A stretch of 64,000 nt of DNA from Perkinsus marinus ATCC 50983 (GCF_000006405.1 NW_003214267.1:135820-199819); one strand, 5' to 3'; counted from the stretch's first letter, positions 1 to 11,104 are shown. The notes: generated by a model from the letters alone, not told the origin. Translations and numbers: made by a program.

Positions 1-114
1 ACGCTTGTTGCGAACAGTCGTGTGTGTTCTGTTTGCCGCGACGCTCGGCTACGGAGTTTTGAGGTAATTTTGTGGCGAGTGACGGAAATTTAGTCTTATC
101 TGGCTTCAACAGTG

Positions 115-2734
115 ATGATGTCTTTCAGGCGTCTGAGGTCCGCATCAGAAGAGGAAGGCCCTCGAGATGGTATAGAGGTAGCCGCGTCTGATCTGTCTAC
201 GGTAGGTATATGGGAGTTGTACTACGATGGCCTCAATTCCGTCAAGTTTGGGCTTGAAGTGAATTGACCAGTGTGGGAAATATGCACATGTGTTGGTGAG
301 AATGTGAAAATTCTGAGGAAATTATCATTGGTTTTTCACTTAACCAAAAAAGAGTTTCTTTCGGGGAGCTCAACTGAGGAAATCAGACATACATTTCTCC
401 AACACTGATATCGATCGTTGCTATATGTGGTAGTATTAATATCAAGTAAGTAGAATTTATTTTTTTCGAATGGCTCCTTCGCAGCTCTACGATGAACGTA
501 GAACTTAACTGTCGTGATGAGGTTTCCCATCGAATTATGGTTATGATTTTTCTTTAGTATTTTCGCTAATGAGAAGATCGATTCTCTCATTTTGTTTCAG
601 GCCGAGTCTACAGAAACAGAAAAATTAGAACGAAAAGTTTCAGAGTTTTCGAGACGTAGTCGATCGAGAGACTCAGCCGTGGTGCAGCGAATGCTCACTG
701 ACTCTTCATGTGAGCATCACCACACTACTAATGTTAAGCCCGCGGTTCAGTGTGATGAAATTGAAAGGCGCCATACGGATCCATCGGTGATTGAGCACGT
801 TGGTGAGGCAAGGGGGGAGCAGGAGATTGGTGAAGGAGATCGACGGCGAAGGGCGGCGGTGATGCGGTATCCACTCGGGTGGCAGCCGGCAGCGTTTAGG
901 TTGCAGGGGTGTCCGTGGTATGGACAAGGGACGTGGTGAAATGCCGGTGGGGGGATTTGAACCTGGGTTGGCTCAATGGGAAGTAGCGGTCATGTGCTCT
1001 ACCGCCAGGCTAGAGGTTCTCTGGAGCGTGCCGAGGCACGTCAATATGCATGTGGGTATACAAGCAGAGTCAAGTGACTTCTATTGGTCGTTCCTCGACA
1101 GTGCCGACCATCTTGTGTCTGAGCTCCCGTCTCCTTTGCACTCCTCAGTTGCTTTGGGATTTACGAATGCTGATGGGTGCATCGGTATGCACTAGATCCA
1201 GGGCGCATATAGCTACTATCGATAGGATGCTTATGAGTTCGAATTTCCTCGTAGTGTATTCTTCCTCAAATTTCTATATGTCTTCCTACAGTCCGCATAT
1301 CTTCATCCCGTGTTGCTGTGCCCTAATCTGCGTAATAGCTTCTCAAGATTTGGTATGGCTTTTTTAAATGGTTATTTTTTATCAGGTGATAAGGTTTTCA
1401 CTCAGCGGTGCCTATCATAAGGTCTTTGCGAACGCGCCGTGTCTATTTGATAAAATCATACCAAAAGGTTTACCCGCAAAAACGCTGCGTAAACTAAAGG
1501 AAAACATGTGGTAGGTTTTTATGGAGACTAGAATTGCATGTGAAGGTGACTTTGTGGAATTTAAAACTTTGGAGAATTCCCGGTTTCCATTCGAGGCTTT
1601 GGGTAACATTAGTAGAAGAGCTCATGTTGCGAAGTCTGGTTTCTTTTCCAAATGATAACCGTCGCTCTCGGATTCACAAATTTTATTAAATTGTTGTAAC
1701 TTTTTGCGTTTTTATTGACCTCACATTTAGGTATACCTGCTGGCACACCTTCACTAGCTGCTATGGTTTCTATGTCGTCTCCCACGAGGCATGGTTCAGC
1801 TTCAGCAGATTGCTCACCGACCCTGTCGGGATGCTCTTTGTTGACCCTGGTGTTCACGACCGTTCTATCGGGGTACTAATTTCAGCTGATTCGAATTCCC
1901 ATTGTGATTTCAGCTGGAGCGTTACTACTTGGTCGAGATAAGCTTCTGGTGCAGCTGCCTAGCTTTCATTGTAAGTGGCATCGTCATCAGCAGAGATATG
2001 TATACTATGAATGGCTCTCAGATGATCGAAACCGTTCGCAAGGACTTCTACCAGATGTTTTTCCATCATCTCATTACTATTAGTTTGATGATCGGAAGTT
2101 TCTGTAGGAAAATTTCTTTCCATCTTGTTGGTGTTGAATAGCGTTTTTTTTCAGACCTTAAATATCACCGTATTGGCCTTACTGTGATTTTCCTACATAA
2201 TATCAGCGATGTGCCTCTCTACGTTGCAAAAACTGTGGGCTATCTCGCGGAAAAATATGAATGTAAGAACTCCTCCAAATTCGCTTAGATGAATGATCAT
2301 TATGCACAGGGTTGAAGACTCCGACCGATCTCGCCTTCGCCAACTTCGCATTCGGTTTCCTCTTCTCGAGGTTATATGTGTACCCGAGAATCTGCGTTAT
2401 TCCGGCGTGTACTTACGGTACGATTGTTACGGTATATTTGTATTGGAGTAGTTTGCCGTGGTCTCAGCTATCGAGTATAGACGCCCGTTGAAGGACTGTA
2501 TGCTGGCTATATTCCTAGTGCTGTTGCAGTGCTTGCATATCATCTGGGGTAGTATGATTATCAAGATGATTTTCAAGACGATCAAACACCATGGTGTTCT
2601 CGCGGTAATCATATTAACCAATTACATGTCGAAAGAAGCATGTTCCTTTTCAGGATGGTGATATTCGCAGTGACGATGAAGAGAGCACGCCAAAGGGCGA
2701 GGAACCGATCGCCCACAAGAAGAAGGTGCAGTAG
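115..2734 (+). CDS. Ceramide synthase (LAG1/LASS, TLC domain), nine inferred exons
   Basis: A multi-pass ER enzyme that N-acylates sphingoid bases with acyl-CoA. Inferred exons: 115-258, 601-about 678, 1386-1510, 1731-1872, 1914-2103, 2155-2262, 2310-2417, 2468-2604 and 2654-2734; phases agree at every junction. Visible family features are KLKENMWYTCWHTF before the first TLC helix, RKDFYQMFFHHLIT with the paired His of the Lag1 motif, YLKYHRIGLTVIFLHNISDV, hydrophobic helices AFANFAFGFLFSRLYVY and MLAIFLVLLQCLHIIWG, and an acidic cytosolic tail DGDIRSDDEESTPKGEE. The loop between FWCSCLAF and RKDF seems about 14 residues longer than in yeast or animal enzymes. The start is the first of two adjacent ATGs (115, 118). 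Exons 1 and 2 are the least certain. A family-1 MITE fills intron 1 and a tRNA-like block lies in intron 2. Confidence 0.85.
269..406 (+). mobile_element. Family-1 MITE, short copy, in intron 1 of the ceramide synthase gene
   Basis: Begins CAGTGTGGGAAATATGC and ends TTCTCCAACACTG, the inverted termini of the main MITE family of this window. It is shorter than the usual 175-190 bp. It sits between the GT donor at 259 and the acceptor ending at 600, so it is intronic. No clear target duplication is visible. Confidence 0.75.
947..1013 (-). repeat. tRNA-like sequence (antisense to the host gene) in intron 2
   Basis: On the minus strand this reads like a tRNA with a D-arm CTGGCGGTAGAGCA and a T-arm/box B AGGTTCAAATCC. 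The anticodon stem does not pair well, so it is a degenerate tRNA or tRNA-derived element rather than a working gene. On the plus strand it starts GTGGGGGGATTTGAACC and ends GGCTAG, so it carries intron-like ends, as does the cyclase intron at 49296-49360. Confidence 0.55.
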
Positions 2735-2943
2735 AAGCTGGCCACTTGTACAATACGAACTCCGAGTCATTCAAATCCATACACACTTTGCCAGTGCAAG
2801 GATTATCAAATACACAAGATACATTTTGTTAGTGGTCGATGGAATTGAATAATCTTCTTCTCCAGCTTCCATTGCTCGATGATGCTGTTGTGTTGAATGC
2901 AGTTGAGATTGATCGGACATCGGTTACCGACGTATGGGCGAAC

Positions 2944-3225
2944 GACACCTCTAAAATCTGAAATTCAGCGAGCGAAAGGACGAATTAGAAAAATAAAATT
3001 TAATTCTAATAGAATGAAAGCCGTTTATCAAATTCACATTCGTGACAGGAAACAAGTTCGAATTCGTCGAATTCGAAAGGGCCAAGATGTCGAACACAAC
3101 ACCAATTTCTATTTTTTCCCGAGCAGCATTCCTTTTCACCAGGCAGATAGCCAGTATATTCTAGTATATTCAGTAATTTCTATTTGTTCTCACATTTGCT
3201 GAATTTTAGATTGAAAAGGTGTAGT
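2944..3225. mobile_element. Short family-3 inverted-repeat element
   Basis: Left end ACACCTCTAAAATCTGAAAT and right end TTTTAGATTGAAAAGGTGT are inverted and match the termini of the larger element at 26449-27494. The interior is rich in GAAAG and AATTCG-type words, as in that element. It overlaps no recognisable gene. The stretch 2735-2943 before it holds nothing I can identify. Confidence 0.5.
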
Positions 3226-3359
3226 GCGATCTAATCTACAGTACTTGTAACAATATGGACATTGAATGTCTAATCCCTCGGCTAATCCTTCCAGAGCAAG
3301 GTTGGTAGTCCATGCTTAATGCTACGTTTTCAACCTCACTAGGATAGGTAGAAGGGTTG

Positions 3360-4465
3360 TCCGTGAAAACAGTGAATCCTGGAAATGGTGAACCGGAAAA
3401 AATTTCCCGCGAACCCTGATAACAGTGAAGGAACTAGCGCGCGCTACGAGCGCGCGCCAACAAGATTCAAGCCGAGATCCCCTTAAGTCATATGTGTTGT
3501 AATCGACCGGTTGGTCTAGTGGTTAAGCGTTATAGTTAGTAACCCACTGTCCAAGGTTCAAATCTTGTGGTCGTCATGGTAGTTTTGTAATTCAGACGCA
3601 GTTCAACCGCGGCAGTTGAGGACCTCAACTTGAGGTATTGACCAGCTAGGGCGAGTAAGCCTCAGCTGGCACGCCTCTTTAGCAGTTACTCCGGGTCCAC
3701 GAGTTGTAATACAATCCTATCCAGAGGTCAGTATAGAAGTTGTATTTGTTCACGTTCAAGAGGAACAGGCATTAGGACCTGTTGCCTCATGCATTGCTGT
3801 TTATCCTTGTGGTACTGCCAGAATTGTTCATCAACAAGGTTCCCATACTTCTTCTATAGTCACTACTATGGACTCAAACGCTTTGCTTATGGCAATCGCG
3901 TATTTCAGCTAGTTGGTTACGGACTGAAAACTCACTCCCTCGTAATGGAACAGTGGAACAGAAGACAAAATATTTGATCAAAAGTGGACTGGAGACGACA
4001 CGGATTTCCGGACCCCGAAGCCCGAATAAAGAGCACCATTCAGTACTTCGGAAGTACTACTTCCTGTCCACAACCATGGCATAGGGTGACTCGAAAGCTA
4101 TCACTAGACCGTTCGTGTTGCTCCTACTTTTGAAAAGTCGCTTCAAGACGTGCAACGAAGAACTAGGCGTGAAAAAGATGACAATCTGTATAATATGCGC
4201 CCCGGTCCTCAGTGGTCAGGAGCGCTGCGGTTGCTGTGAGCAAGCTGACTACTCAAACATTAATCAACCGGAGAGAGAGTGATCATTGAAAGTTGAATCG
4301 GTTCGGGAAGGAGTGGTAGAAAAATTACTGATATTTAGGATACCGGTGCGGGCGAGTTTGTTGTTCACTATTTTCAGGCTTTCACCCGCTTTAGTGGGAG
4401 AAAAAGTCCCTACAACGGATTCACTCGCCCTTCACCCTTTTCAGGATTCACTGTTTTCAGGAGGG
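3360..4465. mobile_element. Candidate about 1.1-kb DNA element with inverted ends
   Basis: Near 3362 the plus strand reads GTGAAAACAGTGAATCCTGG. The reverse complement of 4441-4460 reads CTGAAAACAGTGAATCCTG, and the match continues imperfectly inward for about 35 bp. No transposase frame is visible inside, so this would be a non-autonomous or decayed copy. It also carries the tRNA-like sequence at 3504-3577. No target duplication was found. Confidence 0.4.
3504..3577 (+). repeat. tRNA-like pseudogene or tRNA-derived element
   Basis: Good box A (TGGTCTAGTGG) and near-consensus box B (GGTTCAAATCT), with the short pairing CGACC/GGTCG at the ends. The anticodon loop lacks the invariant U33 in the natural folding, so a working tRNA is unlikely. 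Confidence 0.5.
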
Positions 4466-5075
4466 ACCAGGTAGAAGAACGTGTGTGTGTGAGTTTAAAG
4501 TCTAACGCCTATTACAACACGGCTTAGGTTCGCATCGATGCACATCACCTCACGAGGGATCAGTTTTAGCCTCATGAAATAGAACACGTAATTATGAGCG
4601 AATGTATCCGTGTAGAGCATTTCCAATAGTTTTAATCTATAATTCATCTCAACCCGCACATGTAAGTACTTAGATAACGTTAGTCAACGTATCAAAATTA
4701 TACTTGAAAGGTATTGTGAAAAGAGGTTCCGGTCGTAGCCTTACGACACAGCTAACGACATACATATGTCATAAAATTAGTGCAGAGAAACTTTGCACTT
4801 CGACGTCGAAAGCGATCTTAACAATATACAATAAATTTCAAGCATTGAAAGGTTCTAGCTCGCCCTTGGTACAGGACACTACTGGTTCCACAGCTTCTAT
4901 AAAGTAACGAATTATACTAATTAAAATTCTGATCACTGAGAGAATAAAAAATCCTCCCTTAACTGAATAACGCAACAAATCAACCATATAAGAACGTCAT
5001 CGCTAGGGATATCCTTCCTCTCTGAACAATAATGCACAGAAAGAGTTCTTTGGAATCCTTCACTCAATTACAACA
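4466..5075. other. Non-coding stretch, nothing recognised
   Basis: AT-rich sequence with only short open frames and no splice-flanked exon that I could support. It lies downstream of the stop codon of the coiled-coil gene, so its right part probably includes that 3' UTR. Confidence 0.4.
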
Positions 5076-5990
5076 CTAAGCCTGAGCAGAGGTAGCTTGC
5101 TGGGTTGTGGTGGTAGTCGTTGGTTGCACACTAGTAGAGCTCACAACTTGAGGTTGGCCGTACTGTGGAAGTTGCATATTATAGGTGCCAAACGAGGGTA
5201 CACCCGCAGAGGCACCCGGGTACCCACCACCGTACGAATAGGTCACACCAGGAGCTGCTGAAGAATAGGTAGTTTGCTGACCAGCAGTGGAGGGACCAGA
5301 AGTGACGTATTGGACCGTCTGAGGAGGCACATAGGAGCCGGTCTGAGAAGTCACATACTGGGGAATGTACGACGTGGTCTGAGCGGGGACATAGGAAGTC
5401 GCTTGTTGTTGTTGCTGTTGTTGCTTCTGTTGCTCAGCGGCCTGCTGCTGCTGGAGTTTAGCCATCTTGTCAGCCATCTCCTTCTGGAGCTTCTGCTGTT
5501 GAGCTTGCATGCACAGTTGACTGGCAGTAGCCTCGATCTGCATCCTTTGCTCTTGAGCTCTCTGCTCGATCTCCATTCGTCGTTGCTGATGCTGTTGCTC
5601 CAACGCGAACAATGCCTGGGCACGAGACTGCTCGATAGCACTGGTGGTAGTTTGCAGATCATAATTGGCCTTCATATTAATCGACTGCTTAGCCTGCTCA
5701 AACTCGTTCTTTGCCGAGTCCTTCGCCATACCAAGTTGACTATCGAGCATAGAGAGGCTCTGAGTCTTCTGGTGCTTGATGCTATCAGGATCCATATAGA
5801 CCTGTGGAAGGGCCTGCTGACCTTCCGGTGGTACGTAGGAGGTAGAGGTAGTAGGCTGACCCGTAGCGTAGCTAGTGACACCTTGTGGGGGAAGAGTAGT
5901 GTAGGTGACACCGGTCTGAGGGGACACGGAGTAGGTGTTGACTGACTGGCGGTGCTGGACAGAAGGAGCGGCGGCAGCTTCAGCGCTCAT
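5076..5990 (-). CDS. Q-rich coiled-coil protein with repeated SYVP motifs, 304 aa
   Basis: One uninterrupted exon. The start is the ATG at 5990 (MSAEAAAAPS); the frame extends to 6011 only through a TTG. The protein has three parts. The first 80 or so residues are T/S/P/Q-rich with TSYATGQ and TSYVPPEGQ. A central charged coiled coil of roughly 120 residues is rich in Q, E, R, A and M (QQHQQRRMEIEQRAQEQRMQ) and ends in a poly-Q run. The C-terminal half again has SYVP/SYIP repeats (ATSYVPAQT, GSYVPPQT) and a Y/G/Q-rich tail. No enzyme motif or membrane segment is visible. The pattern suggests a filament or cortical structural protein, as alveolates have, but no family was proven. The absence of introns sets it apart from its neighbours. 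Confidence 0.85.
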   Translation of the reverse strand: MSAEAAAAPSVQHRQSVNTYSVSPQTGVTYTTLPPQGVTSYATGQPTTSTSYVPPEGQQALPQVYMDPDSIKHQKTQSLSMLDSQLGMAKDSAKNEFEQAKQSINMKANYDLQTTTSAIEQSRAQALFALEQQHQQRRMEIEQRAQEQRMQIEATASQLCMQAQQQKLQKEMADKMAKLQQQQAAEQQKQQQQQQQATSYVPAQTTSYIPQYVTSQTGSYVPPQTVQYVTSGPSTAGQQTTYSSAAPGVTYSYGGGYPGASAGVPSFGTYNMQLPQYGQPQVVSSTSVQPTTTTTTQQATSAQA

Positions 5991-6118
5991 AATTAGATAA
6001 GAGTGTGACAAGTAAGGCTGAGAAAGATCGAATTGGCCAGTGATACTGCGACGATCGCATCATGCGCTCTTGCTTTCTCGCTCGCCCGACCGTTTCGGGA
6101 GGAGGTATGAGATTACGC

Positions 6119-7911
6119 CACTTTTGTACTAATCCACTTTTGTACCAAATCAAGTAGCGCTCGCCCCTATTTTAAAAACTTCCCTTCGGGAAGCGCTTCG
6201 CTCCGCGAACCACTTCTGTGCTAAAATCGTTCCTTTTGTGGAAAATTTGACCCAGTTGATTGAGCTTGTACCACTCTCAAACCACTTCTGAACCAAATAA
6301 AATAGCGCTCGCCTCAGAACAAAAATAGCAAATAGTTGATCGAATAGCTCTCCGTCAGGTCGAAAACAGAGTAGAGGTCCTGACTCAAGGAAGTACTATT
6401 CCTGATGACATCGTGGATATGTGGATGGCTATGCTCTGTCGGCAGGGTGGGGTTACACCTGCTCGAGGCGTATTGGTGGGAACAACTCACTTCGGCTTCT
6501 TGCGGGTCCCTGATAGCATCCTGAAAGGCCGTGAGCTCTATCTCCAATCCGTTCTGGATCCGACATGTGGACACTATGCCGCATCTGGCGTTGTGGATGG
6601 TCAGGTGAATTTCATGGACAGTATGAATATGTCGGTCCCGTCTTCGGGTTTTCTGTACAAGCCCTACGCCAGCTGTATGGTTCAAAACGTGTACTTAATG
6701 CTTCGGTCCAACAGCAGAGTTACGGGAGTAATTTATGCTGAGTTTTTGTTATTGCTAGACTTACTGTGGTTGTTTTTAACCGCCAGCGGTTTCGTCTTTC
6801 GGTGTTCGATGAAGCTAGTATGAGATACCATTCGGCTGCATGCATTACTAGGAAAGAAATTAGCAGGTTTCGGGAAATCTTTCCCGCGCTAGCTAGCATG
6901 TTATTCTCACCTGAAGGGGAATTCAATACCTGAGTTTAAAGCTTTTATGAAAGTCCTAAGAGTGTAGTTGTCAATCAAATATTCCTCAAATAATTCCTTA
7001 ATATCGGACGACGATGATAAGCGTTCATCGATCACCCAACTAGCTATGTCTGCACCCTTATCAGAACTCTTGCCGCTATGTATCATAACCACAGTTACTA
7101 GTGAACATAATGCCTAATCTATTGATGATTTCCGAAACCATACCTTTGACTACGTTACTTAACGTACGAAGTATAATCAATAGCAGCTGGTAAACCTCAA
7201 CACAGTGTACTAACTCAAGCTGTAGCCTAAGTCCCAGGCCAGTAAGAATCAGAAGCTTAACTCACTTCTGTCCTCAGTCTAACCTTTAAGAGCACTAGGC
7301 AAGTGCTCGAGCAAGGCCTCAGCACGCATGCAGAAATACGTGACGCCACCGCTGTCACGGCGCACAATACAATAACAGTAATAACAGAGTAATACAGCCA
7401 AATATAAACACCGCGAAGCCGTATAATGGTTCATGAGTCTCCGTACACTGCGCTGGAGTGCACAACGGCCCGTAATAATTACGACATAATTTTGGAGTCT
7501 ACACTTGTAGACTACAAGGAATGAGGTTATACGTTGAGACTTGTTAAATTGCGACATGTATACTCTTAGGTAGACGCAGGACTGTCCTTTACTCCCCCTC
7601 GCGGTGAGGGCTTCACTCACAGTAGCGGAAGGCAGGTCGTTTTAAGACGTGTGAAAAAACCCAAGTCGTAAAATTTAACCCGTGCGAAAGCATCCCAAGA
7701 ATTTAGTACAGAAGTGGAAGTAAAGTTTTACACGGTGTCAAAAATTTCGGTATCGGAAAAAATAAAGTGAGTAAAAACGTGCAGAATTTGGTACAACAGT
7801 GGACATTTTACCCACTACAAAACTCAATCGTTTGCGTGCGAAAAAGTCCTGATCCGGTATAAATCGCTCACCTATCATCGTTTAGTACAAAAGTGGTTTA
7901 GTACAGAAGTG
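6119..7911. mobile_element. Candidate 1.8-kb element with subterminal CCACTTTTGTAC arrays
   Basis: The left end carries several copies of CCACTTTTGTAC or CCACTTCTG between 6119 and 6300. The right end carries the reverse complement (GTACAAAAGTGG, GTACAGAAGTGG) between 7705 and 7911. The outer ends form an inverted repeat of about 30 bp made of two motif copies each. Arrayed subterminal motifs of this kind are typical transposase binding sites. The interior has two open stretches (6413-6823 plus; 6907-7092 minus, with ADIASWVIDERL) but no recognised transposase. Confidence 0.5.
6413..6823 (+). other. Unassigned open frame inside the 6.1-7.9 kb element
   Basis: A 136-codon frame from ATG with stretches such as THFGFLRVPDSILKG and a hydrophobic C-terminal helix. 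I recognise no family, and the opposite strand is also open over much of it, so coding status is doubtful. If real, it may belong to the surrounding repeat element. Confidence 0.2.
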
Positions 7912-9146
7912 GAGACACGTATGAAACGACGTCATCAGCGCGCGCCCAACCGATCGGAATTCGGTTCCTGCTCGCCTGGTACGCGATCGATCACTAGCCA
8001 CTTCATCGTGTCTAAGTTGTTTTCCAACAAGGAACAAACCATTCAACGCATGGGGAATTAGTGTCACGCAGATCATCGCGCAGCAGATGCGTTACATTCG
8101 CCGTGGACTCCTGCTTCAGGCCGGTCCCAAGGCCTGAAGTTCAGGGTTGCCTCTGTGTGTCAAAGACTCCACATTCCATTGTGATATACAAGCTGAGTTT
8201 CCTAACGAATACGTGCGCTATACTGCTGCGCTCATCTACAGCGGGGAAGTTCTCTCATCGGGACGGCGTAATGAGTTGCCGAACTCGAGCCTAAACTTGA
8301 GTTCTTCACATATCCTATCCTTTCCATCTCGTGTTTGATGTTGGCCTGCTCAGCGATCAGCTGAAGGATAATAGCTATAATATAACAGTCATAGTTCGGT
8401 GAACCTCCTGATGCACTGGACTATACTATCGGTACTGTACTGCTTTTGCCGAGAAACTTTGGTGTTCATCGCCAACTACTATGTAGCGCGGAACAAAATA
8501 TCAAGCTCACGGAAACGTTGGCCTCAATATGGTTTAATGTCGTTAAAACACGAAACGCATCAGTATCTGATGCAGGAAACAACTCAGAGGATTGCATCGC
8601 GATCTTGTTATCTATGGATATCATGCGAAACCCTCTGTTCGATTTTCAAGAAAGATTTCATGTAGTGTAATTGCCAGAATGCCAAGTTTAACACACTGCA
8701 CAGATGACCCCCAAAGAGCTCTCGAGTTCGTCGTTTCCGATGCACCTGATGTTAGTAAAAAACTGCATACTCGAACAGTCGAGTCAACGACGAATGCATA
8801 GATTACTGTGTTGCATTGCGTCCCTAGCGACATAGTAATGCTGCTGATTCATAAAGGTTTCGACCTATACACAGTTATAATCCAGAAGGGGTTCTCGCCT
8901 ATGAATCTATGTGGCATGATACCTTGTTCTTCAATGCCTCAAAGAGATACTTCAGTTCATTGGTGTTATCAGTGGTCGCCAGCTGATCCCCGCTAGAAGA
9001 CCCTTCCCGACTGCCTTTTTTGTGGAAGCGAAGACTAAAAAATATCCTATGACTATCGTATGCTATAGTATTCATTGTTACATAAGAAAATACGGCCGAG
9101 AGAATTGTTGGACTGGATCGGACTAATACTTAAACAATTGTTACAA
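7912..9146 (+). other. Intergenic stretch with possible coding fragments
   Basis: Two plus-strand frames look more protein-like than background: 8147-8338 (CDIQAEFPNEYVRYTAALIY) and 8446-8670 (LTETLASIWFNVVKTR, DIMRNPLFDFQERF). They are in different frames with no convincing common exon structure or start. They may be exons of an unrecognised gene or relics. Confidence 0.25.
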
Positions 9147-9219
9147 GCCTCTATAGCTCAGTCGGTAGAGCGCGGCCCTTTTAAGGCCGTGGTCGCGGGT
9201 TCGAGCCCCGCTGGAGGTG
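9147..9219 (+). tRNA. tRNA-Lys (UUU anticodon), copy 1
   Basis: A 73-nt full cloverleaf: acceptor GCCTCTA/TGGAGGT, D-arm GCTCAGTCGGTAGAGC, anticodon stem CGGCC/GGCCG with loop CTTTTAA (anticodon TTT), and T-arm GCGGG-TTCGAGC-CCCGC. No intron. Identical to copy 2, 797 bp downstream. No TTTT terminator follows directly, unlike copy 2. Confidence 0.93.
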
Positions 9220-9614
9220 TTATTCTGCATATTTAATTCTGCGCGTGCTGCTCAATTGGAACTTCTTACATGAACGCATTTGTTCTATTCGTAGATTAGA
9301 ACTAGTTGTTCGCGACGTCGATACCGTCGGAGTGGAACGCATCTTGTACGTTTCGGGATAGCCTGAGAGAGTTGAACGAAAATTATTCTACCACACGATA
9401 TAGTATCTCACCAACATCCTTAAACTGAAACGACTTCCGTGACAAGAAAAATATCTTCCTTCAGCACAGCAGACTCGATAACCCTTCGCCCGACTTCCTC
9501 CGCATTCTCTCACATCCGCGCCGTGTCCGACACAATGTGTCGATCAAAATCCACTATGAGATTACTGACTGTCCAGACAAAGCGTGAGAGAGAGGCGGAC
9601 AGATCGCAACCCTA

Positions 9615-9745
9615 GTAGGCTTTGATCGACAGCACGAGGTTTCGAACTCGCGGAGACTACAACTAAATGGGTCTGAAGCCAACCTCCTCAACCCTTCGAG
9701 CACATCGTCCATCGGATCAGCTTACCCACTGAGCTGCGGTTTGGC
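9615..9745 (-). repeat. tRNA-like segment between the two tRNA-Lys copies
   Basis: The minus strand has a D-arm-like CAGCTCAGTGGGTAAGCTG, then about 35 nt of unpaired sequence, a possible anticodon arm with CTTCAGA, and a T-arm CGAGTTCGAAACCTCG. The order of parts suits a long-variable-arm or intron-bearing tRNA, but the acceptor stem does not pair. It is probably a pseudogene. Confidence 0.3.
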
Positions 9746-9943
9746 GCCAGCCGGGCTCGCTCGGCGAGCATGACAGAGACTCTGCGCGAGAGCCTTTATT
9801 TCGTTCAGCCGACCACAGGCTGTGGTCCACAGCTGTGGGAGCCAGTCACATCTTGTCGGTATAGGGCCGCTGATGATACATCGTCAAGGCTGGCTCGGTG
9901 GATGAGCAACATCACCGGACTAATATTTAAACATTTAGCACAA

Positions 9944-10016
9944 GCCTCTATAGCTCAGTCGGTAGAGCGCGGCCCTTTTAAGGCCGTGGTCGCGGGTTCG
10001 AGCCCCGCTGGAGGTG
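9944..10016 (+). tRNA. tRNA-Lys (UUU anticodon), copy 2
   Basis: Identical in all 73 positions to the copy at 9147. It is followed by TTATTTTG, giving a TTTT pol III terminator just after the gene. Part of the 797-bp tandem duplication. Confidence 0.93.
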
Positions 10017-10345
10017 TTATTTTGCATATTTAATACTGCGCGTGCTGCACAATCGGAACTTCTTACATGAACGCATTTGTTCTATTCGTAGATTAGAACT
10101 GGTTGTTCGCGACGTCGATACCGTCGGAATGAAACGCATCTAGTACGTTTCGGGATAGCCTGAGAGAGTTGAACGAAAAATATTCTACCACACGATATAG
10201 TATCTCACCAACATCCTCGAACTGGAACTACTTCCGTGACAAGAGAAATATCTTCATTCAACACAGCAGACTCAACAAGTCTTCGCCCGACTGCCTCCTC
10301 ATTCTCTCACATCCGCGCCGTGTCCGACACGATGTATCGATCAAT

Positions 10346-11104
10346 CGATATCCGCACTGCAACGAATATTCAACAGCCTTTTCGACATTCACCATCATTT
10401 GCGAGCCACATGCCCAGTCCGCAGGTTGGAGTGCTCCTGCCCACCTCGGTTTGAAGTCATCTCGAGTGATTGTCGATGAAGATGGTTACATTCGATATTC
10501 GGTGAATGCCACCAGATGTCCACCTTGAAGTTCAAGATTTGAACGGCCTCCGATGGTTCGTGATTTTCTCAACTTCCCAGAGAAAAACACCGTCCTAAAG
10601 TTGTAGATCGCTAGACCGAGAGGAATGATGTCCGTATCACCCAAATCGTTCGCCTCGGCCATGAAATAGGAGCTTCTAATTTAAATCTTCATTCGAGGTG
10701 ATCCGTTCAGCCGAATTCCTCGTTGACTGACATGCTGGTCTCATGCAAACCTAATATCGCTCTTGGCTATTATAATTATCATTCTTAACTCAGTGAGTTA
10801 TTGCCCTCATTCGCATTTTCGTGCCCGCAGGCCAAATAGAGTCCTCATTGCTCTAGTTCGGGGCATGAACATCTTTACCTCGCACCCTCTGACTAATAAC
10901 CAAAAACATCTCATCATGAGCCAAGCCAACACGTATACAGGAACTCAACCGAAAATGGTGAAAACCATCAGAAAAATGCTGATGGTGACAATGACGATGA
11001 ATATACCCATCTAACACTTCTACGGCTACCAATAACGTCACAAATAATGATCACCGAGTAAACTTTTATACCGCAAGATCTCCATTACGGAGCAGTTCTC
11101 CTAT
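10346..11104. other. Intergenic stretch, nothing recognised
   Basis: Only short frames in overlapping registers. No splice-flanked exon, tRNA or repeat copy could be supported here. Confidence 0.4.

Larger units (their letters stand above)
9117..10345 (+). repeat. Tandem duplication, period 797 bp, carrying two tRNA-Lys genes
   Basis: Sequence from about 9117 to 9545 is repeated with scattered substitutions from about 9914 to 10345, including the identical tRNA and the downstream landmarks TTGTTCGCGACGTCGATACC and GTTTCGGGATAGCCTGAGAG. The 9550-9910 spacer is present once and includes a reverse-strand tRNA-like segment around 9610-9740. Confidence 0.85.

Noticed and set aside
1951-1972. Tiny 20-nt intron GTAAGTGG...TCAG in the ceramide synthase gene
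   Set aside because: The segment is open in frame without splicing and 20 nt is too short for a spliceosomal intron. An extended loop is the simpler reading.
5274-5945. 223-codon plus-strand open frame opposite the Q-rich protein
   Set aside because: It is the mirror of the Gln-rich coding strand (Leu-rich antisense of CAG/CTG-type codons). Only the minus strand has a sensible domain layout.
9615-9745. Selenocysteine tRNA (loop CTTCAGA could give anticodon TCA)
   Set aside because: The acceptor and T-arm do not make the long tRNA-Sec stems, and about 35 nt are unexplained. The element is kept only as tRNA-like.
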